Part shown: positions 48,195-56,036 of the stretch, piece by piece
Layout of the letters: each line of letters opens with the position of its first letter
How positions within the stretch are numbered: the first letter of the stretch is position 1
Assembly (NCBI RefSeq): GCF_002911015.1
Contig: NZ_KZ626844.1
Coordinates: 62,001-126,000, forward strand
Reading direction: 5' to 3'
Source: Streptomyces populi
GTDB taxonomy: Bacteria; Actinomycetota; Actinomycetes; Streptomycetales; Streptomycetaceae
Length of the DNA stretch: 64,000 bases
Notes under the pieces: model-generated
Database searches by the model: none
The model's input: the letters and a program-made list of their open reading frames with translations, nothing else
Told to the model about the DNA's origin: nothing
Program-made: the position numbers and the translations under genes

Positions 48195-49949
48195 GTGGTC
48201 GTGCGCATCGGACTGCTTACGGAGGGTGGTTATCCGTACGTGGGCGGTGACGCCGGACTCTGGTGCGACCGGCTCGTGCGCGGGCTCGGGCAGCACGAGT
48301 TCGACGTCTACGCGCTCAGCCGCACCGAGCGCCAGGAGGACCAGGGCTGGATCCAACTGCCGCCCCAGGTCGGCCGCGTGCGCACGGCACCGTTGTGGAC
48401 GGCGCACAGCGACGGGGTGGTGTACGGGCGCCGCACCCGGCGCCGGTTCGCCGAGGCGTACGGAGAGCTGCTGGCGACGGTGTGCGGGGCCCCCCGAGCC
48501 GCGGGCGCTGAAGCCCCGGGAGAGCCGGAGGACTCCGCCGACGCCGAGGCGGACCGTTTCGCCAGCGCCCTGTACGGGCTGGCCGAACTCGCCCGGGACG
48601 AGGGCGGGCTGGCCGGCGCGCTGCGCTCCGAGACCGCGATGCGCGTCCTCGAACGCGCCTGTCGCGCACCGGGCGCACTCCGTACCGCCCGCACCGCGCG
48701 CGTGCCCGATCTGCTCACCGTCGCCACACACCTCGAGCGCACCCTGCGCCCCCTCTCGCTGGACTGGTACGAGGACGACGCGCTCGGCTCGGCCGACCTC
48801 TGCCACGCCGCGGCGGGCGGGGCGGCGGCCCTGCCCGGCCTCCTCGCCCGGCACTTCCTCGGTGTCCCGCTGCTGGTCACCGAGTACGGCGTGCAACTGC
48901 GGGCCCGTTACCTGGCCGCCGCGACCCTCGAAGAGGCCCCCGCCGTCCGGGCGCTGCTCGCCGCGTTCCACGGCAGGCTCGCCACCGAGGTCTACCGCGC
49001 GGCCGCGATCGTCACCCCCGGCAACACGCACGCCCGCCGCTGGCAGGAGCGCTGCGGCGCCGACCGCGCCAAACTGCGCACCGTCCACCCCGGCATCGAG
49101 GCCGCGCGCTTCGCGGACGTGGGGGAGGGGGTGCGGGGCAGCCGGTGCGCGGACCCCGACACGCTGGTGTGGGTCGGCCGCATCGAGCCCTCCAAGGACC
49201 TGATCTCCCTGCTGCACGCCTTCGCCGAGGTCCGCAGGGCCGAGCCGGGGACCCGGCTGCGGATCGTCGGCGCCCCCGCCGAGGCCCCGGAGGCCGCCAC
49301 CTATCTGACCCACTGCAAGGCGCTGGCCGCGCAGCTCTTCCCCGACGAGGCGGAGGGCGCGCACGCGGTCGGCGACAACCCGGTCTCCTTCGAGGAGATC
49401 GGCGGTCCGGAGATCCCGAGCCTCGAGGAGGCCTACGCCTGCGGAGCCCTGGTCGTCCTGTCCAGCGTCGTCGAGGGCTTCCCGGTCGGCCTCGTCGAAG
49501 CCATGTTCTGCGGCCGGGCCACCGTCTCCACGGACGTCGGCGCGGTCGTCGAGGTCATCGGCGGTACGGGTCTGGTGGTTCCGCCGCGCAACCCGCGGGC
49601 GCTCGCGGAGGCGTGCGTGGCACTGCTGCGCGACCCCGAGCGCCGTGAGCGGCTCGGCGCGGCCGCCCGCGCACGCGCTCTCGAACTCTTCACCGTCGAG
49701 CAGAACGTCACGGCATTTCACGGCATTTACCTGGAGATCGTCTCGCACTCCCCGGTGCGCCGGGTCGTCGTGGACGACGAGGGGGAGCCGTTGCCCTTCG
49801 GCGTCCCCGCCGAGGCCCATGTGCCCGGCCGCTGGACCGTGACCCGCTTCATGACCGAGCGCCGGCCGCGCTGGGCGGAGGGCGCGCCGGTACGGGCCAC
49901 CGTGCCCCCGCCCGCGCCGGTACGCGTCTTCGCGGGGGAGGGCGCGTGA
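48195..49949 (+). CDS. glycosyltransferase family 4, DUF3492/PelF-like
   Basis: Cytosolic glycosyltransferase of 584 residues. The N-terminal donor/acceptor domain begins LLTEGGYPYVGGDAGLWCDR, similar to the LLLEGTWPYVRGGVS start of PelF-type enzymes. The C-terminal GT-B domain has VWVGRIEPSKDLISLLHAFA and the catalytic Glu-x7-Glu pair in SSVVEGFPVGLVEAMFCGRA. An insertion of about 100 residues (residues ~105-200) interrupts the N-terminal domain. PelF polymerises GalNAc/GlcNAc from UDP-sugars in Pel polysaccharide synthesis; the same role here is inference. GTG 48195 has GGGAG 9 bases upstream; GTG 48201 is possible. It leads a set of overlapping genes. Confidence 0.88.
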   Translation: MVVRIGLLTEGGYPYVGGDAGLWCDRLVRGLGQHEFDVYALSRTERQEDQGWIQLPPQVGRVRTAPLWTAHSDGVVYGRRTRRRFAEAYGELLATVCGAPRAAGAEAPGEPEDSADAEADRFASALYGLAELARDEGGLAGALRSETAMRVLERACRAPGALRTARTARVPDLLTVATHLERTLRPLSLDWYEDDALGSADLCHAAAGGAAALPGLLARHFLGVPLLVTEYGVQLRARYLAAATLEEAPAVRALLAAFHGRLATEVYRAAAIVTPGNTHARRWQERCGADRAKLRTVHPGIEAARFADVGEGVRGSRCADPDTLVWVGRIEPSKDLISLLHAFAEVRRAEPGTRLRIVGAPAEAPEAATYLTHCKALAAQLFPDEAEGAHAVGDNPVSFEEIGGPEIPSLEEAYACGALVVLSSVVEGFPVGLVEAMFCGRATVSTDVGAVVEVIGGTGLVVPPRNPRALAEACVALLRDPERRERLGAAARARALELFTVEQNVTAFHGIYLEIVSHSPVRRVVVDDEGEPLPFGVPAEAHVPGRWTVTRFMTERRPRWAEGAPVRATVPPPAPVRVFAGEGA

Positions 49950-51082
49950 CGATCGACAGCGTGGGACCGGGCGCCCCGGGCGGACTCGACGCCCCGGGCG
50001 AAACCGGCCGGCCCGCCGGGCACCGCGGAGCGGTGGACCCGGTGAAGGCGCTCATGCACCGGCACCGGGAACTCTGCGAGCGGGCCGTGGACCCGCTGGA
50101 GATCGCGGCGGGCCTGGAGGCGCACGGTGTCACCGACCGGACCGCCGCCCGGCTGCGGCACCGGGACGTCTTCTCGCTCGCCGAGGAGATGTACGCCCGC
50201 GCGGCCCGCGACGGGGAGGACCCGCCCCGCGCCGAGACCCCGGGGCGTCCCGGACCGCGCGCCTACTGGGCGGTGCTCGCCCTGGTCCCGGGTGTCCTCG
50301 GTACGGCCGTCGTCGTCGCTCTGCGGCTCACCGACGGACCGTCGCGTCCGGCCGTCGCCGCGTTCGGCGCCCCGGCCATGGCGGCGGGCCTGTACCTCGC
50401 CTTCCGGCGCGGCCCCCTGAGCACCCGGAACCGCACGACGGGCGCCGCACGCGCGTGGACCTGCTGGCTCATCGCGTACTCCCTCGTCGGCGACGGACTG
50501 CTGAGCGCCGGCCTGGACGGCGGCCCGCACGGCCCCTGGCCCCTGGCCACCGCGTCCGTGTCGGCCCTCTTCCTGGCCTGCGCCCCGGCGGCCTGGTGCG
50601 CCCACCTCTTCGCCGCCCGCGCCCGTCGCCGGCTGAGCGCCAGCCGAGGCCTGGAGGAGTTCGCCGCCTCCGTACGCCCTCTGTTCATCGGGGTGTTCGG
50701 CCTGTTCCTGTCCGCGCTGTGCGGGCTGCTCGCGCTGTGCGGGACGGTACTGGACGAGTCACCCGCCTACGCCGGAGCCGGCGCGCTCGGCGCACTGCTC
50801 CTCCTCGCGCGGATGCTCGTGTCACGCGGCTTCACCCGCGTACCGGGCCGCGTGCTCGTCGGCGCGGGTGCGGCGGAGGCCACCGCTCTCGCCACGGTCC
50901 TCGCCGCGCGGCTGCCCGGCTGTTCCTTCCTGGCCGCCCCCGTCGACGGCCTGGCCGAAGCGGCGGGCCCCGGGGCCGTGCCGGCTCTGGCCTGCGGGGC
51001 GGGCGCTCTCGTCCTCCTCGTCCAGGCGACCCGCACGCTCACCCGTGCCTCGGCCCACGCCCCGTCCTGCGAGGCCCCATGA
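49946..51082 (+). CDS. polytopic membrane protein of the glycan locus
   Basis: Protein of 378 residues. An N-terminal cytoplasmic helical part (LMHRHRELCERAVDPLEIAA; RHRDVFSLAEEMYARAARD) precedes eight to nine hydrophobic segments (residues ~105-370). No catalytic motif or known family is recognised. By position between a PelF-like transferase and a sugar epimerase it may take the place of the export/assembly membrane subunit (PelG in Pel systems), but it is shorter than PelG and similarity is not evident. Start GTG overlaps the transferase stop (GTGA). Confidence 0.75.
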   Translation: MTIDSVGPGAPGGLDAPGETGRPAGHRGAVDPVKALMHRHRELCERAVDPLEIAAGLEAHGVTDRTAARLRHRDVFSLAEEMYARAARDGEDPPRAETPGRPGPRAYWAVLALVPGVLGTAVVVALRLTDGPSRPAVAAFGAPAMAAGLYLAFRRGPLSTRNRTTGAARAWTCWLIAYSLVGDGLLSAGLDGGPHGPWPLATASVSALFLACAPAAWCAHLFAARARRRLSASRGLEEFAASVRPLFIGVFGLFLSALCGLLALCGTVLDESPAYAGAGALGALLLLARMLVSRGFTRVPGRVLVGAGAAEATALATVLAARLPGCSFLAAPVDGLAEAAGPGAVPALACGAGALVLLVQATRTLTRASAHAPSCEAP

Positions 51083-51310
51083 GCCGTGATCGATCCGGGC
51101 CCGGGGGCACCGGCACCGAGCCCGCCGGCCCGACGGCCCGTTCGACCGGGCGGCCGAAGGCCGTCCGGAACCGGACCACGGCACTCCCACCGCCGTGAGT
51201 CCTCCCCGGAGTCCGGACGGCGTCCCGGATCCGGGCCCTCTTTCTCCCGCGGGGCCGACACCGCGGGCCCTCTCCACGACCTATGGCAACACCTCGAAGG
51301 AGACAGTCAG

Positions 51311-51358
51311 ATGATCACCTCCCGAACCGGAGAATCCGCCCCGGGAGCCGCCCGATGA
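51311..51358 (+). CDS. possible 15-residue leader peptide coupled to the epimerase gene
   Basis: An ATG with a near-perfect ribosome site (GAAGGAGA, 7 bases upstream) opens a frame for MITSRTGESAPGAAR and stops in ATGA, which is also the start of the epimerase. The good ribosome site belongs to this peptide and not directly to the epimerase. It may simply provide translational coupling. It is too short for codon statistics. Confidence 0.4.
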   Translation: MITSRTGESAPGAAR

Positions 51359-52317
51359 GGGTCCTGCTGATCGGAGCCAACGGCTACCTCGGCCGATTCG
51401 TCGCCGACAGACTGCTCGCCGACCCGGCCGTGCAGCTCACCGCGCTCGGCCGGGGCGACGACGCCGACGTACGGTTCGACCTCGCCTCGGGCAGCCCCGG
51501 CGCGCTCACCCGTTTCCTGGACGCGGTGCACCCCGGAGTCGTCATCAACTGCGCGGGTGCCATCCGCGGGGGCGCCCGCGAACTGACCCGGCACAACACC
51601 GTCGCCGTCGCCACCGTCTGCGAGGCCCTGCGCCGAAGCGGCTGCGGGGCCCGGCTCGTCCAGATCGGCTGTGGTGCCGAGTACGGGCCCAGCCAGCCCG
51701 GCTCCTCCACCGCGGAGGACGCCGTGCCGCGCCCGGGCGGCCCGTACGGAGTGAGCAAACTCGCCGCGACCGAACTCGTCCTCGGCTCCGGCCTGGACGC
51801 CGTCGTGCTCCGCGTCTTCTCCCCCGCGGGACCCGGCACGCCCGCCGGATCCCCGCTCGGCCGGCTCGCCGAAGCCCTGCGCCGTGCCATGCAGGCCGGC
51901 GACGGCGAACTCAAGCTCGGCGGCCTCGGCGTCCAGCGCGACTTCATCGACGTCCGTGATGTCGCCCGCGCCGTCCACGCCGCCTCCCTGTCCGCCGCGC
52001 AGGGCGTGATCAACATCGGCTCGGGCCGTGCCGTGCGCCTCCGTGACGTCGCCGGGATCCTCGCCAGGGTGGCCGGCTACAGCGGCAACCTGCACGAGCT
52101 CGACGGCCCGCCCGGCCCGCCCGTGCGACCGGGCATCGGCCACCCCCGCCACGAGCCCGATCACGCCGCCCCGGTCGCCCACCCCTACCCGGACGGCTGC
52201 GGCAGCTGGCAGCAGGCCGATGTGCGCACCGCACGCGACCGGCTCGGCTGGCGGCCCCGGATCAACCTCGAGGAGTCCCTCGCCGACATCTGGATGGAGG
52301 CGGCGTGTCGTATCTGA
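51355..52317 (+). CDS. NAD-dependent epimerase/dehydratase (nucleotide-sugar type)
   Basis: Short-chain dehydrogenase of the extended type, 320 residues. The NAD site is MRVLLIGANGYLGRFVADRL (GxxGxxG), the catalytic YxxxK is GPYGVSKLAATEL (Tyr, Lys) and the sugar-binding end has GWRPRINLEESLADIW. A UDP-sugar 4-epimerase or dehydratase role is expected. In Pel loci such an epimerase makes UDP-GalNAc from UDP-GlcNAc. The ATG overlaps a 15-residue reading frame, and its stop lies inside the start of the spherulin-4-like gene (13-base overlap). The gap before it (51083-51310) shows no gene. Confidence 0.87.
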   Translation: MRVLLIGANGYLGRFVADRLLADPAVQLTALGRGDDADVRFDLASGSPGALTRFLDAVHPGVVINCAGAIRGGARELTRHNTVAVATVCEALRRSGCGARLVQIGCGAEYGPSQPGSSTAEDAVPRPGGPYGVSKLAATELVLGSGLDAVVLRVFSPAGPGTPAGSPLGRLAEALRRAMQAGDGELKLGGLGVQRDFIDVRDVARAVHAASLSAAQGVINIGSGRAVRLRDVAGILARVAGYSGNLHELDGPPGPPVRPGIGHPRHEPDHAAPVAHPYPDGCGSWQQADVRTARDRLGWRPRINLEESLADIWMEAACRI

Positions 52318-53054
52318 CCAGGACCGCGGCCGGCAGCGCGAGCACCGATCTGGAACTGGGCTTCGGTGTCCCCGGCTATGCGCACCCCCTCGTCGCTCCG
52401 ATGGAATGGGACGAACTCACCCGCCCCGGCACCCCCCTGCACTGGGTCGTCCTGAACGTGGACAGCGGTCCCGGCGAGCGACCCGACCCGCGCTGTCTGG
52501 AGGCCACGGGGCGGCTGCGCAACGCGGGGGTCCGGGTGCTGGGACTCGTCGACGCCGCCCGTGGGCTGCGTCCCTTCGGCGAGATGGTCGCCGACGCGCG
52601 CCGCCACCTCGACTGGTACAAGGCCGACGGATTCGTCCTCGACCGCTGCCCCACCGAACGCGCCGCGCTGTCCGACGTCCGCCGGACGGCCGACGAACTG
52701 CGCGCGCTCGGGGACGGCGCCCACCTCGTGCTCGGTCATGGCACCCACCCGCACCCGGGATACGCCGAGATCGCCGACCAGCTCGTGACCTTCTCGGGCC
52801 CGTGGACGGAATACCGCTGGTCGCAGGTCGCCGAGTGGACCGCCGACTACCCTCCCGAGCGCTTCTGCCACTTCGTGCACGGTGTGCCGCGCGGCCACCT
52901 GGAGGAGGCCCTGCGCATCGCCCGCTGGCAGGGCGCCGCGACGATCTACTTCACCGACCGCTCCGATCGCGGAGGGACGGTCGACCCCTGGGAGGCGATG
53001 CCCGGCTACTGGGACGAAATCGTCTCGCGGATCGGAACGGGTGTCTCGGAATGA
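52305..53054 (+). CDS. spherulation-specific family 4 (Spherulin-4/PelA-like glycosidase) protein
   Basis: TIM-barrel protein of 249 residues of the spherulation-specific family 4, related to the glycoside hydrolase domain of PelA and GH114/GH166 enzymes that cut galactosamine polymers. Segments typical of the fold are ELGFGVPGYAHPLV, HWVVLNVDSGPG, RVLGLVDAARGLRPF and DWYKADGFVLDRCP with an acidic pair. There is no signal peptide, so it would be cytoplasmic, unlike PelA. It overlaps the epimerase gene and ends the cluster. A role in glycan turnover or in trimming the product is inferred from context. Confidence 0.8.
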   Translation: MSYLTRTAAGSASTDLELGFGVPGYAHPLVAPMEWDELTRPGTPLHWVVLNVDSGPGERPDPRCLEATGRLRNAGVRVLGLVDAARGLRPFGEMVADARRHLDWYKADGFVLDRCPTERAALSDVRRTADELRALGDGAHLVLGHGTHPHPGYAEIADQLVTFSGPWTEYRWSQVAEWTADYPPERFCHFVHGVPRGHLEEALRIARWQGAATIYFTDRSDRGGTVDPWEAMPGYWDEIVSRIGTGVSE

Positions 53055-53117
53055 AGAAGGGCGTGGCAGTGTTACGGGAAGAACAACCGTAGTGATAGAC
53101 CGACCAACGGAGTCCCC

Positions 53118-54296
53118 GTGTCGCTGCCACCCCTGGTCGAGCCAGCCTCTGAGCTCACCGTAGACGAGGTCCGCAGGTACTCCCGCCACCTGATCATCCC
53201 CGATGTGGGCATGGACGGGCAGAAGCGGCTGAAGAACGCCAAGGTGCTCTGTGTGGGCGCCGGCGGCCTCGGATCGCCGGCCCTGATGTATCTGGCCGCG
53301 GCGGGCGTCGGCACGCTCGGCATCGTGGAGTTCGACGAGGTCGACGAGTCGAACCTGCAACGTCAGATCATCCACAGCCAGGCGGACATCGGCCGTTCCA
53401 AGGCCGAGTCCGCGCGTGATTCCGTGCTGGGCATCAACCCGTACGTGAACGTGGTCCTTCACGAGGAGCGGCTCGAGGCCGAGAACGTGATGGACATCTT
53501 CGGCCAGTACGACCTGATCGTCGACGGCACGGACAACTTCGCGACCCGCTACCTGGTCAACGACGCCTGCGTGCTGCTCAACAAGCCGTACGTGTGGGGT
53601 TCGATCTACCGCTTCGACGGCCAGGCCTCCGTCTTCTGGTCCGAGCACGGTCCCTGCTACCGCTGCCTCTACCCGGAGCCCCCGCCGCCGGGCATGGTCC
53701 CCTCCTGCGCCGAGGGCGGTGTCCTCGGCGTGCTGTGCGCGTCCATCGGCTCCATCCAGGTCAACGAGGCGATCAAGCTCCTCGCGGGCATCGGTGAGCC
53801 GCTCGTCGGCCGTCTGATGATCTACGACGCCCTGGAGATGCAGTACCGCCAGGTCAAGGTCCGCAAGGACCCGAACTGCGCGGTCTGCGGCGAGAACCCC
53901 ACCGTCACCGAGCTCATCGACTACGAGGCCTTCTGCGGCGTCGTGTCCGAGGAGGCGCAGGAGGCGGCCGCCGGTTCGACGATCACTCCCAAGCAGCTCA
54001 AGGAGTGGATCGACGACGGCGAGAACATCGAGATCATCGATGTCCGTGAGGTCAACGAGTACGAGATCGTCTCGATCCCCGGCGCCAAGCTGATCCCGAA
54101 GAACGAGTTCCTCATGGGCACCGCCCTGGAGACCCTGCCGCAGGACAAGAAGATCGTCCTGCACTGCAAGACGGGTGTCCGCAGTGCGGAGGTCCTCGCC
54201 GTCCTGAAGTCCGCCGGTTTCTCCGACGCGGTGCACGTCGGCGGCGGTGTGATCGGCTGGGTCAACCAGATCGAGCCCGAGAAGCCGGTGTACTGA
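53118..54296 (+). CDS. moeZ: adenylyltransferase/sulfurtransferase MoeZ (MoeB + rhodanese)
   Basis: Activates ubiquitin-like sulfur carriers (MoaD, ThiS, CysO types) by C-terminal adenylation and then supplies sulfur. The ThiF/MoeB domain (residues 1-~270) has VLCVGAGGLGSPALMYLAAA for ATP, DGTDNFATRY, and zinc ligands CYRC and CAVC. A C-terminal rhodanese domain (~290-392) contains the active-site loop VLHCKTGVRSAEVL, with the persulfide Cys. The length of 392 is normal for actinobacterial MoeZ. GTG 53118 has GGAG 7 bases upstream. M. tuberculosis moeZ neighbours the DUF3152 and helicase genes as here. Confidence 0.95.
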   Translation: MSLPPLVEPASELTVDEVRRYSRHLIIPDVGMDGQKRLKNAKVLCVGAGGLGSPALMYLAAAGVGTLGIVEFDEVDESNLQRQIIHSQADIGRSKAESARDSVLGINPYVNVVLHEERLEAENVMDIFGQYDLIVDGTDNFATRYLVNDACVLLNKPYVWGSIYRFDGQASVFWSEHGPCYRCLYPEPPPPGMVPSCAEGGVLGVLCASIGSIQVNEAIKLLAGIGEPLVGRLMIYDALEMQYRQVKVRKDPNCAVCGENPTVTELIDYEAFCGVVSEEAQEAAAGSTITPKQLKEWIDDGENIEIIDVREVNEYEIVSIPGAKLIPKNEFLMGTALETLPQDKKIVLHCKTGVRSAEVLAVLKSAGFSDAVHVGGGVIGWVNQIEPEKPVY

Positions 54297-54321
54297 CCGG
54301 CGGACCGTCCCGCTCTTTCGG

Positions 54322-54364
54322 CGGCGGGGGTTCCGCGGACCGGGTGTCCGCGGAACCCCCGCCG
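54322..54364. terminator. bidirectional terminator between moeZ and a lipoprotein hydrolase gene
   Basis: Perfect 19-bp stem (CGGCGGGGGTTCCGCGGAC at 54322-54340 with its complement at 54346-54364) and a 5-base loop, between convergent genes. It is the longest hairpin in the window. Confidence 0.85.
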
Positions 54365-54367
54365 TCG

Positions 54368-55921
54368 TCATGAACAGACCTTGCCGTCCTTCGGTACCGC
54401 CCCGTTCAGCAGATAGCTGTTCACGGTCGAGTCGACACAGCCGCTGCCGCTCCCGTAGGCGCCGTGACCCTCGCCCTTCCAGGTGAGCACCACGCCCACG
54501 CCCTTGCCGAGTCCGTCCGCCATCCTGCGCGCGCCCTCGTAGGGGGTCGCCGGGTCCCCGGTGTTGCCGACGACCAGCACGGGGGCGGCTCCCGGCGCGC
54601 TGACCTCGGGATGGTCGAACTGACCGGTCACCGGCCAGTCGTGGCACCAGCCCGCCGTGTCCCAGCCCATGAAGTCCCCGAAGACGGGCGAGATCCTCTC
54701 GAACTCGGGCAGGCGCTTCCTGGTCTCCTCGGGAGTCGGCCGCTGCTTGTCGTCCAGGCACGATATGACCCGCTGGGAATGGGTCGTCGTGCCGTAGTGC
54801 CCCGAGGCGTCACGGTCGTTGTAGGAGTCGGCGAGCGTCAGCAGGGCCGAACCGTCCCCGTTCTCGGCGTCCTTCAGGGCCGCGGTCAGACGCGGCCAGC
54901 CCTCTTTGCTGTAGAGCGGCAGCACGATGCCGGTGAGAGCGAGCGTCTCGCCGAGCTCACGTCCGCCGGTGGCGGGCAACGGCTTCGCGTCGATCCGCTT
55001 CAGCAGGTCCGCGATCTTCCGGGAGCCCTGCTTCGGGTCCTGCCCGGTGGACTTGAGGTAGTCGTCCAGGGCGCGCTGGAAGCCCAGCGTCTGGTTCTTG
55101 GCGTGGCCCACGGTGTCGGCGCTCGGGTCGACGACCGCGTCCAGCACCAGGCGTCCCACGTTCTTCGGGAACAAGTGGGCGTACACGCCGCCCAGTTCGG
55201 TGCCGTAGGAGATGCCGAAGTAGTGCATCCGTCGGTCGCCGAGGACCTGGCGCATCAGGTCCATGTCGCGGGCCGTGTCCGTCGTCGAGACGTGGGACAG
55301 CAGCTTTCCGGCGGCCTTCGCGCAGCCCTTTCCGAAGTCCGAGGCGTCCTTGAAGTACGCCGCTTCCTCGGCCGCGTCGTCCGGTGTGGCGTCCACCGAC
55401 TCGGCGGCCTGGACGGCCTTGTCCCCGCGGCACCGCACACCTTCGCTGGCGGCCACCCCGCGCGGGTCCCAGCTCACCAGGTCGTAACGCCGGTGGAGCG
55501 GGCCGACGGCGCTCTCGTACCACGGCATCGTGGAGACGCCCGAGCCGCCGGGGCCGCCGAAGTTGAAGAGGAGCGAGCCGATGCGCTTGTCCTGGCCGGC
55601 GGTCGCCCTGGAGCGGATGAGCGCCAGGTCGATCGTCTCGCCGCCCGGCTTCGCGTAGTCCAGCGGCGCCTTGAGCGTCGCGCACTGCCAGCCGCTCCCG
55701 GGTGCGGGGGAGTCGGAAGTGCCTTTGCAGCGGCCCCAGTCGAGCTTCTGCGAGGTGAGCGATGCGGGCAGCCCCGGCGACCCACCGGAGGGCTGTGCGG
55801 TGGCCGGCGCCTTGTCGCCGTTCTTCCCCTCGTCTCTGCCGTCGGCCGGGGAACCTCCGCCGCAGCCGGCCAGCAGCAGCGTGGCGGCGGCCGCGGCCGT
55901 CCACCGTGCGAAACGTGTCAT
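54368..55921 (-). CDS. TAP-type alpha/beta hydrolase lipoprotein (SlpD/E-like)
   Basis: Secreted lipoprotein hydrolase of 517 residues. Signal peptide and lipobox: ARWTAAAAATLLLAGC, the lipidated Cys near residue 20. The alpha/beta domain has FNFGGPGGSG (oxyanion), nucleophile Ser in YFGISYGTELGGVYAHLFP, and a C-terminal TAP-like part with VVGNTGDPATPYEG (Asp) and GEGHGAYGSG (His). The enzyme type is tripeptidyl/proline aminopeptidase-like, active on exported peptides. The downstream end shares the terminator with moeZ. It is a close paralogue of the upstream gene at 56037-57581. Confidence 0.92.
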   Translation of the reverse strand: MTRFARWTAAAAATLLLAGCGGGSPADGRDEGKNGDKAPATAQPSGGSPGLPASLTSQKLDWGRCKGTSDSPAPGSGWQCATLKAPLDYAKPGGETIDLALIRSRATAGQDKRIGSLLFNFGGPGGSGVSTMPWYESAVGPLHRRYDLVSWDPRGVAASEGVRCRGDKAVQAAESVDATPDDAAEEAAYFKDASDFGKGCAKAAGKLLSHVSTTDTARDMDLMRQVLGDRRMHYFGISYGTELGGVYAHLFPKNVGRLVLDAVVDPSADTVGHAKNQTLGFQRALDDYLKSTGQDPKQGSRKIADLLKRIDAKPLPATGGRELGETLALTGIVLPLYSKEGWPRLTAALKDAENGDGSALLTLADSYNDRDASGHYGTTTHSQRVISCLDDKQRPTPEETRKRLPEFERISPVFGDFMGWDTAGWCHDWPVTGQFDHPEVSAPGAAPVLVVGNTGDPATPYEGARRMADGLGKGVGVVLTWKGEGHGAYGSGSGCVDSTVNSYLLNGAVPKDGKVCS

Positions 55922-56036
55922 GGGTGTCCCCCCTCGCCCGTGGTCCGCCCGATTCCGCGGATCACACGCAAGCCATAGTAGGCGTCGGTCGCCGACCGCT
56001 GCCGAGGCCTGTGGATAACGCTCTGACCTGCAATTC

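Noticed and set aside
53051..53092. A 13-codon frame (MKKGVAVLREEQP) overlapping the spherulin-4 stop before moeZ
   Set aside because: It has an ATGA overlap but no ribosome site; too short to support.
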